Under the pieces are notes generated by a model. It was not told where the DNA came from. It did no database searches and worked only from the letters and a program-made list of their open reading frames with translations. This document shows, piece after piece, positions 50,796 to 62,273 of a stretch of 64,000 nt of DNA. Origin of the DNA: Prinia subflava (lineage: Eukaryota > Chordata > Aves > Passeriformes > Cisticolidae). Location of the stretch: positions 99,657,239 to 99,721,238 of the forward strand of contig NC_086248.1 in NCBI RefSeq assembly GCF_021018805.1, read 5' to 3'. Each line of letters begins with the position of its first letter. Position 1 is the first letter of the stretch. The translations under genes and the position numbers were made by a program.

Positions 50796-53700
50796 TATGA
50801 CTTTTGTTTTCCAGTAGCTGGGAATACTAATGCAAGAGCTTAAGGCAAGTACATTAATCCCCCCCAAGCTATGCAGATATAAATTTTTATGTTCAGCCCT
50901 GCTTTCTTCATTGCCATTTTAACAAGAAGTGGGTTTTTTTTCCCCACAAGACTCCTCTCAACAATAAAATTTAATTTCATTTAAAGTAACAAAATAATGC
51001 CCCCCCAAAAACTCAGGAAAGATAGATATTAATTAGAAAACATTCAGTTCCTGGCTTTGAGATAGATTGCATCTTTTTTACCATTTGAAATACAGATTTT
51101 TTTTCACTTGAGTTTAGAGTTGCCAGTGAGGTGCTTGGAGTTCAGTGGCACTGAAACAGGAGGTCCCTTGCACAACAGCAGTGCAGGCTTTTCCCTGCAG
51201 CAGTGCAGGTGCACAGGCACAGAAAGCAGTGGTCTACCAGCTGTAAAACCTCAGTTTGGCAACCAAGCTAACATGTGCTGTAGTACCATGAGTGCAGAAG
51301 AATCTATTTACTTGTCCCTCTGATAAACCTGATTTCAGTGAGAGATCACAGAAGACCTTCCTTGAGAAATGGGGCAGCAGGGTTAAGGAGTAAAGGTGTT
51401 TGAGTCCCTTTCTGTTTAGAGCCATCTGCAATGCTGACACTGCCCTTCCCAGCACTGTTGGAGGATGCTAACATTTCCAGTATGGATAATATATTAACTT
51501 TAAATGCAAAGGCAAGTTATCTTAACATAATTTGTCCAAGCATTTCTCAGCTACTAGAATCAAGCAGAACTTAACAAGCAGGTCTAATCAGCTATCACTT
51601 TTCTGTTATCTGGGTTTGGCTTTCATGAAATTTCTCATGTAGATGAGAAGATAAAACACGTTACAGCAATCTGTCCCAACAGCTTTGTAAGTGCAATACA
51701 AAGCTAAGAACAAACCAACCAAGAAATCAACCTCAAAAAATGCTTCCCATGCTTTCTTTTAGCAAAATAAGGTTGCAGAAAATGCAGCAGTTCTCCCTTT
51801 ATTTCTGTGTTATTTGGCTTGAGAGATTTCAACAAGACATAAATCAGCTTCAGTTTCTTCTGAAGGCAGCTTAGAATGAAGATCAATGTTCTTGATCTTT
51901 TTAAACCCTGTACCATCTGCAAAGCTATCCACACATATAAACTGGCACAGAAAACCTTCCCAATATTGCAGTTCATTCCTTCCCTGTTTCACTGTGATTA
52001 CAGAGGAAGTCTAATTTACCATAAAAACATTACTAGAAACACAGAGTGCACCAATGAACCTCACACGAGTGGGGCTTTTAAGAACAGTCATGCTTTCAAA
52101 AGTGCAGAGAGAACCAGGCTCAGATGAGACCTCTTGAGGGGAATCTGAAGAAGGACCCTCTTCAAAACGTCAATTTAATACAACATTTCCCCCAGATCAG
52201 AAAGTGCAGGTGAAATATCAGACATCAAACAAGCAGGAGATGGGGAAAGCTACAGTGGCTGAATACTGTTTCAGACCTAAAGGAGTGGTATATTTGAAAG
52301 GAATGTTTTCTTTTCTGCTTTCTAAAGAAATCCTGTGAATACCAGCAAGTCTCTACTGATGTTGAGCATTCCTTGGACTAGGAACAGGTGTGCAGTGGTG
52401 AGGAAACCACCCTGGTGAGATTGCCTGAATATCTTCTGAGGGCCTTATGTGATCCAGGCTCCTCCTGGCTGCAGAGAAACATCTCTAAGTGGTGGCAGAT
52501 GGGTACCACCTCTGAGGATGTTCAAATGTTTTTCCTGTCATCACTGCAGCTAAGCTTCAAAATGTGAACTGGAAAGGGCCGAAGTCTTTACCTGTGCCTT
52601 CAGAAACTTGACAAGAAGAAGCCCCAAACTCATAATAAATACTTTACTGAAAGAAATATATAGGAACCATGTCTGTTACGGGAGAGGAGGGAAAAAAATG
52701 ATGCAGGATAATCACATGTGCCTGTGTGTGCTCGCCCCAACCATGATCCTGTGTGCTGCTTTCCCCCTCTTGCCAAGCACAGCTCAGCCCTGACCAGGAC
52801 CTCTGTGGAAACTGAGTGCCCTTGGCTATTTCCCGTTCCTTCCCTGATTCTCTGCTCTCAATGCTTCCTCAATATTATCCCCAAAGGCTGAGGTTGGTAT
52901 GCCCATGCAGCACACACCAATAATCTGGAAGCAATACAGACTTTTGCACAATCATGGCTGGTATTTACTATGTCTTGCATTTCAGGAAGAAGAGATTAAT
53001 TTAGCTGGTAAGGCCAGTGTGGTTGTCACAACAGTGTGGATCAAATGTAGCCCTGGGGTGAAAATATGCAAGTACATTAACTCTGCATTATGTTTTCCTC
53101 TATGGGATAAGTCTTGTTATTTATACAATACAATTAAGGCATATGTCCAACCATGCTTGTAACATAAATATTTTAAGATGAAGGAAGAAAGAAAACAAAA
53201 ACTCACTGTCACTCAGTAAACTGCCTCAGAAATGAAAATAAACTTAAAACGGTGTAATTTTCCCAGATGAAAAGCACATCATGACATGAAACCCGATGAA
53301 AAAAAAAAAGCAAAGAGGCAGGAAAACACCTCTTCTCACCCAAATTTTTTATGAAACATTAAGATCTAGTAAATACTAAGACAATTCCAAAACCTGAAAA
53401 TGACAAGACACATAAGGGACAAATATTTTTGATTTAGTGCATTCCACTCCATGTGCTCTGCATGTCAGAAGGGCATGACTTGAGAAAGGAATGTGTAAGG
53501 GTGAAGAGACCTTAGGTTTTGCAGAACTGGGCAATCCCAACTGATAGAATACAAACTGGTGTGATAGATGCCAGAGCTGCAGAAATCAAGGACTAATTGG
53601 TTTCGGCTGTGCCCTCAGCCTGGCAGGTGTATTTGGTACATGACAATTTTAGCTGAATTCTTCTTATTTTGCATCACAGGTCAAAATGCTTAAGTCAATT

Positions 53701-54604
53701 CCGTACCTGTGGGCTCTAATGCAGAACACAAACAAATATTTATGATTGATGGAAAAACTGATAGACAGGTGGTAAGCCCAGCATTCCTCGCCTTCATTTT
53801 TTATTTAGATTGAATTAGTACCCAAAAAGTCCACTTCCAGTTTTGGTCTGACTGCTGCCTTTTCAAGGGAACAGTTTCAGTGAGGTATCCTTTCTTGCTT
53901 TGAAAAATTTTAATAGAAAAAGTAATAGCAGTGGAAAAAAGAGTCTAAATGGAAAAAAAGTCCTTTCATAACAGCCTGCTGTTTGCTTAGAGATTTTTTT
54001 TCTTTTTATTATTGGGTTTTTTATTATTTTCAGAGAACACTTTATGTTACAAAAGCCAGGATCCCTTAAATTAGGAAGACCTGGAGATGAAACATATAAC
54101 AAAATTTGTTCATTTTCTCAGTGAAAATGGACAGATAATGACGACTTGAACTCTTCCCTCATCAAGATTTATATTTCCAGTTTCACTCCCAAAAGAAAGG
54201 TTCACACCACAGTCTCAATGTTGACATCACTTGCCACAATACAGAGCTGCAGTAATTTAATTGCTACAGTAAAAGAACCATAAAAGCTTAGCCCTTTTGG
54301 GTTTTGCTTTGTTTGTTCTGTCTTCCAGTTGAACTATTGGGGAAGAATGTGCAGCAGTCTGGGAGAGAGGAGAAAAAAGTAAAGTTAAAAAAAAAATCAA
54401 GCTTTTTGCTAGGAAGGCTCAGTCATTATGTCATTAGCCATAATATTTTCAGGGCAAAACCAGCCCAATTTGTCCCTGACCCCAGAGCGTTCAGCCTGGC
54501 AAAAGCCACAATGGATCCAAAAGCCAGTCTCGTTATTGAGCCATCCATGATTTAAACATGCTACGATTTTCCTTTCCCTCCTCTTGGTGTTATTTAAGGG
54601 ATAC

Positions 54605-55165
54605 TCTCCTGGTTTCTGCTGGAACAGAGTTAATTTTTCTCCTTAGTAGCTGCAGAGTTCTGTGATTTGGATTTTGGATGCCAATAACAGGTTCATAATG
54701 TGTTTTAATTGTTGCTGAGCAGTGCCTAAGCTAAGTCAAGGACTTTTCATCTTGTTATGCTGCCCCACTAGTGAGCAGGCTGGGGGTTCTCAAGATTATG
54801 GGAGGGCACAACATTAGGACAGCTGACCCCAAATGGACAAAAGATATTCCACAGCATATGGTACCATGCTTAGCCTATAATATGGGGGAAAGCTGCTGCT
54901 TGGGACCAGGCTGGGCATTGGTCAGCTGGTGGGGAGAAATTGTCTTTCAATTGCATCACTTGTTTTTCTTGAGTTTTATTTCTTTCTCTCTTTGCAACTT
55001 TGTTTTTTCTTTAAAATTCATGATTGTAATTTTATTTCAGTTATTCCACTGTTTCTTTCTCAACCTGCCCATTTGCTCACTTTTACTCTTCTGGTTCTCT
55101 CCCCTGTTCCTTCGGGGGAACTGAGTGCATGGGGCTGAGTTGCTGCCTGGAGTTTAACCATGACA
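54605..55165 (+). mobile_element. Solo ERVL-type LTR, nearly full length
   Basis: This matches, from end to end, the structure of an abundant avian ERVL-like LTR as I recall it. The 5' edge TCCTGGTTTCTGCTGGAACA lies at 54607-54626. It is followed by AGAGTTAATTTTTCTCC, AAGTCAAGGACTTTTCA near 54735, GGACAGCTGACCCC near 54817 and a TATA-like TATAATATG at 54876-54884. The CTGGGCATTGGTCAGC block lies near 54911, and the terminal TTTAACCATGACA ends at 55165. The expected TG start appears decayed to TC. No gag, pol or env sequence and no second LTR flank it, so it is a solo LTR left by recombination between the two LTRs. The five bases on either side (GATAC and GTAAT) do not form a clean duplication. 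The open frames at 54771-55124 and 54929-55138 are inside it and are not genes. Confidence 0.85.
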
Positions 55166-57535
55166 GTAATCCATGTGTAATCCTGGCCAGATTTCAAATG
55201 CTATGAGAAGGAAGGGAGTAGCTGGGGAGGGAGGATGTGCTTTTGCACATCTCTGCAATGAGGCAGCCTGAGCACTTCCCCTTGCTCTACCTGTGCACAA
55301 GTTGAAGCTGTAAAGCAATGACCAAGCCTTTGCATGGCAAGGGGAGTGGAATGAGCACAAGATCAAAACCAGTACTGTCCTGGAAAAAACAACCTGTGAG
55401 CAGGTATCAACAGGTACCCCTGGAATCTTGTATGGGCCTGGGCTCTGGGGGTTCTGAACTGGGAAAAACTTCTCTGTCAGCTTGTGAGCCAGCATAAAAC
55501 AAAAGCCCCATAGGGAATCTTCAACTGCAATGTTCACCCTCCTACATGGGTTAGCCTTTAGTCTCCCCAGTTTTCTTCCTCCTTTGTTTCCAAAACCAGA
55601 AGACTGTCTTGCAAGCAGCATATTCCCACTGTGCTCCCAGGAACAGCATCAAGGGAAAGCTGCTTTTACTGGCTCCCTCTCTTCTAGTACCTGACCATCC
55701 TGGCTATCAGCTTGCTGTCACAAGGCTTGATGGCTAGGGAGGAGCTGCAGTGACAGCCAGCATGACATTTATTTTTTATGCTTTACTGCTGCAAGGAGCA
55801 GTATGGAGAAGGAACTATTTCATCCAGGGACACGTGGAGCTCAGAAGGGCAGCCTCACTTCCCAGGGTGGCCCCTCAGCACTGCAGCTCTGCCTGGGCAA
55901 ACCATGAGGTTTGTTAAAATGTCAGTACATGCTATGGCACAGACAAGGTGGTCCTTACACAAAAGCTTTTCCCTCTACAGAAATAAGCCTGCATAGAAAA
56001 TTCATTCTGTAACAAGAAAAATCACTCCACCTCAATTATTCCCACTTATTCCAGAGGAAACAGAATGGCAGAGGATGAGGAAAAGGCTGAGTTTGCTGCA
56101 ATAAGGTCTGTATAGCTCCAACTGATGTGGTTTTAGAGACTGTTGCTAAAGCTAAGCTAGACCATGTCATATCTCCCTGAAGAAGAGAGAACTTTGAGAG
56201 TGACCTCAAAAGTGAAAGCTGCCATCAACCTAAATTCAGTGCCAGCAGGTAAACTCTGCACTTGTCCATCCAGAGCAATTCTAACTCAATATTAGATGTC
56301 CTGTTTCCAAAGCTACTGAAAATACCTCACTCTGAAGTGATGGAAATATTGTCAGTCTGCTGCAAATTTTTGTGAAAGCCTGAGCTGAACTGTCCTGTTT
56401 GCTAGACAGGAAAGAGACACAAGGTGTAGAAACACACACTGCCTACTGATGGCTGCATCACTGAATTCTCATCAATTTCTTAATATGGTTTTATTTATCA
56501 TATCTGAGTTAATTTTTTCAGCAGATACCCTTACTGTTACAGAGAAACAGTCAGAGGAGAGGCCAGGGATCTGAATGAGAAATGTGGTGCCTTATGTCAC
56601 CCACAGTGGTGCACAACATGACAAAGATGCAATAAACAGAAACTTTTCCAGTATTTGAAATAAGACAGGAATGCTTCTCTTTTGAGTGAGAAACACAGAC
56701 TAAGAACGATGTGCCAGTTCTTGAGGATTTTATAATTCTCAGTAACACAGTAACATCAAAGGAATAGATATCAACTAATTTGTTGGATTTGAAACTGGAT
56801 TATTTTTACCTGCACACACCAAGGAAAGTACCTTTTAGGGTCAGCTTCTTGATGAGATTTCATTAGAGTTATTAAGTATTATTTGCTGTTTAAGATAGCA
56901 TCATCAGAGCCACCATTACTATATGAAGATCTCAAAGGAAAGAACCAATCCTGATTGTGTAAAAAAAAAAAGCGTAAGTGTTTTTGACATTGGTAAGTTT
57001 AGGTGTGTAAAAGAACTTGATTATCCATGTGTTTTCTTTTCTTGGACTCTCAAACTGGAGTCTGCAGATTTCAAGTGGATGAAGGTAAAGGCCCAATGAC
57101 AAGCGAGTGAAAACAACAGAGATGCAAATTTTAAATGTGGATCCATTCCATGATTTAATGCCATGAGTCTCAGATCATAAGCACTTACAATGAGAATGGG
57201 TCAGCAAGATAATTCAGAGAGCATCTATTCCCGTGAGCTACAGAGAAGATTTTTTGTTTGCACATTCACTTGTTTGTTTATTTTGAGAATCTCATTACAG
57301 GGAAACATAAGTTACAACTTCCTTACTGATTATTAGAGGAGAGCAACAAAGGGCATATCTGTTTTCTGTTCAATGATCTATGCAACCAGAGCAATATTCA
57401 CAGCAAGAAAACTAAGACTGTAGGAAGCTGAAACAACTAGTACAGCAAATAGTTTTAAATGAATACAGTTAGGGCTGAATCAAGGTGACCTATGAAGCCT
57501 GCTCCAAAATACATTCTCTTAGGAAACAGAAACTT
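55166..57535. other. Noncoding DNA downstream of the solo LTR
   Basis: The longest open frame of the window (155 codons, minus, 55154-55621) starts here and runs into the LTR end. Its translation has no recognisable domain, and the GC-richer composition may explain its length. The frame at 55778-55996 plus is also unrecognised. The rest, to 57535, is anonymous AT-rich sequence. Confidence 0.5.
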
Positions 57536-57628
57536 AAACCCCTAACCCTAACACAAATGCTAACTCTGATAGTGATCCTAATGTCACACTAACCCTAACC
57601 CCTAATCCTAACCCTAAACTTAACTCTA
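57536..57628. repeat. Degenerate interstitial telomeric repeat (CCCTAA)n
   Basis: About 90 bases contain repeated CCTAA and CCCTAA units, the C-strand form of the vertebrate telomere repeat. The best-preserved parts are ACCCCTAACCCTAAC at 57538-57552 and ACTAACCCTAACCCC near 57588-57602. Diverged units (CTAACTCTG, CCTAATGTC, ACTTAACTC) lie between and after them. Such internal arrays arise from chromosome fusion, from repair of double-strand breaks, or from telomerase action at breaks. The high divergence points to an old event. Confidence 0.75.
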
Positions 57629-57725
57629 GCAGGCAGTCCCAGTGCTTCAGGTACAGATGAGAGGCTGCCCAGGGGATGTAATAATCACCAAGATGTTTCT
57701 ATGCTGGTACATTTGTCTGTGAGCA

Positions 57726-57745
57726 AAAAAAAAAAAAAAAAAAAA
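57726..57745. repeat. Poly-A homopolymer (20 A)
   Basis: An uninterrupted run of 20 A, about 100 bases after the telomere-like array. No retroposon body is recognisable immediately before it. Confidence 0.9.
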
Positions 57746-60360
57746 CCAACGAATTTTGTAGGTGGAATCCAAATCTTGGCAATGGGCTCCTGAAGAGAAT
57801 GACAGTTTTTCTTCCATAGGCAAGCAGCACTAGTGTTTCAGGGAAATAAATATTTTCATGTATGTTAAAGCTATATTTTTTTATATGGTAAGTGGGAATT
57901 CTACAGCTATACTAAGTTTCTATGGACTGTAAAACATGAAAACAGTGCTCAATACTCTTCATGAAGTGACAAGAAAGAATGCTCAATTTTGTGTTTTCTT
58001 TTGTTCCTACATGCAACACATCAGAAACACCACTTTCCTCAAATTTTTCTAATATAGGTGTGTAATTTCTAGAAACAAGAAGTAACTAATCATGGCTCCA
58101 GTGTCTCCAGAGCTAGGAAGGAGAAAGTGTTCTCATTGCTGAAGCCTTTCGCAGTAAATTTTCAATTTGGCTAGAGGCTGCTCACCTGTTTTACATATGC
58201 AGAGGAAATTATACCCTGCAGCAGTCATCCTCCACTGTCTGAGCACTGGCAAGGTACAATACAAAGATTTGAGATTCATTAGGTCATGGATGCAAATAGG
58301 GGCTCATGTAGAAAGATATCCAGGAGTAGTGGTGGCATGTAAAACTTGAGAGGAAGATCACAGGCTTTGCCATTCCTCAAGCAGAGAGGAACTGTCTTTG
58401 CAAAGGGTAAATCTCATTTGTGCAGGAGACAGACTTCCTTGAGGGGCTTTGCAAGGCTGTGAAGTACAACCCTGCAGCATCAACACTTTCGACTCCATCA
58501 TGAGCTTCATTTTCTGCAGACTTGCAAGAGAAAACCATATTTCAACCTGTCTTAATGAATTGGACATATGTATACCACACAGAAATCTAATAAAACCTAT
58601 CCAAGCAGTGAAGAGAGGAGAGGATGAAACACATGTAACAGGAATCAGTGATATCTCTCAATATGCTGCCAAAAGGCTCAGGCACTGCAGTGGTGGCCAC
58701 AGAGTCACTCAGAAGCCAGAGACAAGAGGGGACCCCAGAATTTCACTTCTGTGGAGGAGATGAAAAACACAGAACCACTCACCTATATGTTTTCAACCAG
58801 GTTTGGAGGAAAATGGAGATATCAGCATGGAAATCATTCTGCAGCAATTTTCTTCTATGATTTTCAACCTTTGCAGCTTCCATCCAGATATAAAGGACAA
58901 AGACAGCACTACCATATTAAAAAAGACGGTAAACTAAATATTGAACCCTGTAACCTCTTTTTTTTTTCCTCTTTTGGAACTCCATGTGGTTTTGTTCAGC
59001 TGAATATCTGACTTCTTTATGATCCATACTTGTTTACTTCTATTAGCATACATGGCCCCTGAGCACTTATAAGCAAGTGACCCTAAACTGAATTCATCAG
59101 GGATGAATTGGTGTAACCCAGGAATTTTCCACTGGGTCATGGACAATGACTTATAGACTGATGTTAAGGATCTCTTGGGTCTCAGCCTCTGGCTACCAGA
59201 GAAAAATTCAAACACAGTGTTTGAGAGGAACCTGTTGCAATCTACAAATATAATAGTTTAGGGCAGTCTTGATGTAGGAGCATGAAATTCATAAACATAA
59301 ATATTTTTAAAATGTCTTTCATACCAATGTGTGTTTCTATCCAGAAAAAGAAAAAACTGAAAAAACGACCCAAAACCAAATAACCAAAAAACCCCAAAGA
59401 ATAATAGGTTAGCATCATTCCTCCTTGTTGCTTTTAGCTCCATGAAGATGTTTACACTGCCAACATTACTTCTCAGAGATGGATGGCTACAACCTAGAGG
59501 ATATTAAGTCTACAAGATTTTGGGTCCATCATATCCCACTTTCTAACAATTTCCCCCCTCTTGTGCTAATAGTGACAGTGCTGGCACCAAGCATGACACA
59601 AGACACCAAAAGAGAAAGCTTTCTTCACCTGTACAGGTGTCCACCATAGAGAGTTTTCCAGGCTATCCCCAAAATTTCAAGGAGAGATATGGAGCTGTAT
59701 GTGAAAAGAGAGAATTACAATTTCTTTTATGAGGTAAAGGCTGTTTTTGCTTTCTTTTTAATAGGTAAACATTTAATAAGTAAAGATGCTTCTTTAGTAT
59801 TATCCAGCAATGAATAACCTATACTACTGTTTTGTACAACACTATTTGCTTAAATTGCTCCTTTGCAGCACCTCCGTGTGTGCATGCATACACGCAAATA
59901 CACCACTAAGTTTTTATAGTGATGTGTGCTAGCTAAAAAACATCAGAACTGCCATTGCTTTGGGAACTTCGATTCTCTTTCCTTTCCTCATCTTCCTGTT
60001 TGCCTCCAGGCACTCTGTAAGAAATGTCTTTAGAACTCCATCTATCCCTCAGATATTCTGCAAGTGTTTTACCTGTACACAAATTTCTCCTCTGCTTTGT
60101 AGGGTAAAAAAACCCCCACAACCCTCCACATTTTGTTCAGTAAATGCCCAAAACCTCACTTTATGCTTATGCTGGCAACAGTTTTCTTGAAAAGATCAGC
60201 CTTTGCAACAGGTAAAAAACTTTTCTAGAAACAAAAATTCAGCAGCAACATTAAAAATCAAGAGACAACAAGAAAGAACAAATGATTTAGAGTCTGAAAG
60301 AAATCCCAAATGCAGAACTGAATTCAGTGATAAAACTCAAGCTCATCCAAAATAAGGATG
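57746..60360. other. Noncoding DNA, nothing recognised
   Basis: No gene is recognised. Plus-strand frames at 58449-58763, 58648-58860 and 58751-59011 overlap in different phases without known motifs. An A/C-rich tract lies at 59344-59400. Confidence 0.55.
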
Positions 60361-60420
60361 ACAAAAAAAAACCAAAAAAACCCCCCCAAACAAACAAAAA
60401 AACCCCAAAAAAACCCACCA
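60361..60420. repeat. A/C-rich low-complexity tract
   Basis: Runs of A alternate with C7 (60381-60387), C4 (60403-60406) and C3 (60414-60416). Read on the minus strand this is a G/T-rich tract with three G runs, close to but not clearly meeting the usual four-run G-quadruplex pattern. Confidence 0.85.
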
Positions 60421-60720
60421 CCTCACTGTGAAATGGAAAAACTATACACAGACTGTAAACCAACCATGATCCCCCCTAATTTTCCAGTCATCCTGATTAT
60501 TACAGTCTGCACCTCCACAGTCTTCTTCCACTAATGCATTATCAAGTATAGCAGTTTTTTCTTGTTTATTTTGGAGCACAGCTGTTGTGCTAGCTTTCCT
60601 AACAGATAATGTGATCACTGGTACTTCTTAGACACAACCTACAGAACACCATGAGAAAATGAAAAGCAGGTGGAAGCAGGCATAATTTATTTTTTTACCC
60701 CTGCAAAATGATTACTCTAA

Positions 60721-60776
60721 GTTAAACCAAACCAAACCAATCCAACTAACCAATCAAAAAACAACTCAAAAAAAGG
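60721..60776. repeat. Short (CCAAA)n-like tract
   Basis: Imperfect CCAAA units (AAACCAAACCAAACCAA near 60724) decay into CCAACTAACCAATC. A 13-base direct repeat (ACACACTTCAGGA) follows shortly after, at 60792-60804 and 60807-60819. Confidence 0.75.
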
Positions 60777-60819
60777 AGCAACCAAGATATGACACACTTC
60801 AGGATTACACACTTCAGGA

Positions 60820-62236
60820 CTGCCAAAGAAAATGGATTTTAAGAGGGACAGAAAATCAGAAATTTCGTATCTAGGTGGTCCTCATTCAGCTCTGTAGGGT
60901 TTTGTCACCTTTCTGCAACAAACCTGTAGTTAAAGGATTCTTCAGTCAAGGTACAAACCCAAATCCCTAGTGATTTCCCTACAGGTTTTGATGGCAGCAC
61001 CTCCCCTGTGAGCAGGGCTGAATATTTAGAATGCATTTTTGATGCCTTTCTCCAAACAATGATTGATGGGAATTTACTCTTTGTGCTCTCAGTGTTTTCT
61101 TGGGCAAAAGGCATGTCACCTGTAATATCACTACTGATCTAACACTTGTAATTGGAGGTAATCATCATCATCCTTGTCATCACCCGCCATCATCGTGACC
61201 TTGAGGCCACTTGCCTGTGTAACTACCCTTGATCTTAAACTTCTTTCAGTAATTGTTGGCTGAACCCAAAGCGCAGAGTGGGCAGGAATCACTGCATCCA
61301 GTGTTCTGTGCTTTGACTCCAGTGCAAGTTTTGGAGAATGCTGTTAATAAACGTCTTAACCCTTAAACAGTTGTCATGCAGAAAAAAACCTATTCTGCTG
61401 TAACTGCACAGATGAACACATATAGGAGAGTAAAGAATAGGCTATAGTTATTGCACGTGCTTGGATTAAAAAATATGCCTTTGAGAGATATGAATACCTC
61501 CAACTAGACCCTGATTTTGGAGGTTTGCAATATCATTCACTGTTAGCTTTACAAGGAGAAAACAATAGTTGTAGGGTAAAAATCAGACTAAACATAACAT
61601 AGGACATATTACAACACTGAAAATGGCTTTTCACTTAGATAGCTTCCATGGATAATAAAGACAGGTGATGGATTGTGACTGACATGTTTGTGACCTCTAA
61701 TCTTTTGCAAGTAGCTCTTAAAACCAAGGGAGAACTCTTCTCTGTACAGTATTATAAGAAATGGCTTCATTTTGTTAACTATCTCTCTATTCATGAAAAC
61801 TAAAAGAAAAACCAGGTAGACAAGGGAAGAAAAATCATTCATTTAATGGCATACATGATCTGTCACTGTTTGCTTTGTATACACCATGGGTTTTTTTGCA
61901 ATGGGAAAAAACTAATCAAGAAAAAAGAAAATACTACAAAAGATGATTGTTTCCAGAATGCCACATATTCTGCATGGAGCTTTGAATTTTGACATTTTTG
62001 TTTGCCTTTGCAGAGGAGTAAATTGAAATTAAGGTATTTAACAAAATAATGAGAAAGAGTGGTAGCAAGGGAGAAGAGAGCATATGTTCATTTGTTTAAA
62101 ATAATACTGTGAAATGTTCAACATATTTAAATCAGTGAGGCACGTATTCACCATATAATTTAATTATCACTTCCAGTAGATACCATACATGTTTTTAATG
62201 CACATTTTCTCTTCCATACAGTTATAAATAGTGAGC
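60820..62236. other. Noncoding DNA, nothing recognised
   Basis: No gene is recognised. An exact nuclear-receptor extended half site (TGACCTTGA, the complement of TCAAGGTCA bound by ERR and SF-1) lies at 61196-61204, preceded by repeated ATCATC units. On its own it is weak evidence for regulation. Confidence 0.5.
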
Positions 62237-62273
62237 TTATTTATAGCAGCAAACTGACCAGAAGGTGGCCCCA
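62237..62273 (+). promoter_or_regulatory. MEF2 site beside a CTCF-like motif
   Basis: TTATTTATAG at 62237-62246 fits the MEF2 consensus exactly. Nine bases further, 62255-62273 (TGACCAGAAGGTGGCCCCA) matches the CTCF core framework CCA-x-x-AGG-x-GGC. Two recognisable sites within 37 bases of otherwise AT-rich DNA make this a reasonable regulatory candidate. No occupancy or conservation can be judged from the sequence. Confidence 0.3.

Larger units (their letters stand above)
48068..54604. other. Long noncoding stretch, no gene recognised
   Basis: No gene is recognised. A 112-codon minus-strand frame (48214-48552) and a 125-codon plus-strand frame (49019-49396) are among the longer ones, without recognisable domains. 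An A11-G10 run lies at 50342-50362, an A-run at about 50551-50564 and an A/C-rich tract at 50721-50795. The 49500-49620 stretch faintly resembles antisense CR1 but is too divergent to call. Confidence 0.5.
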
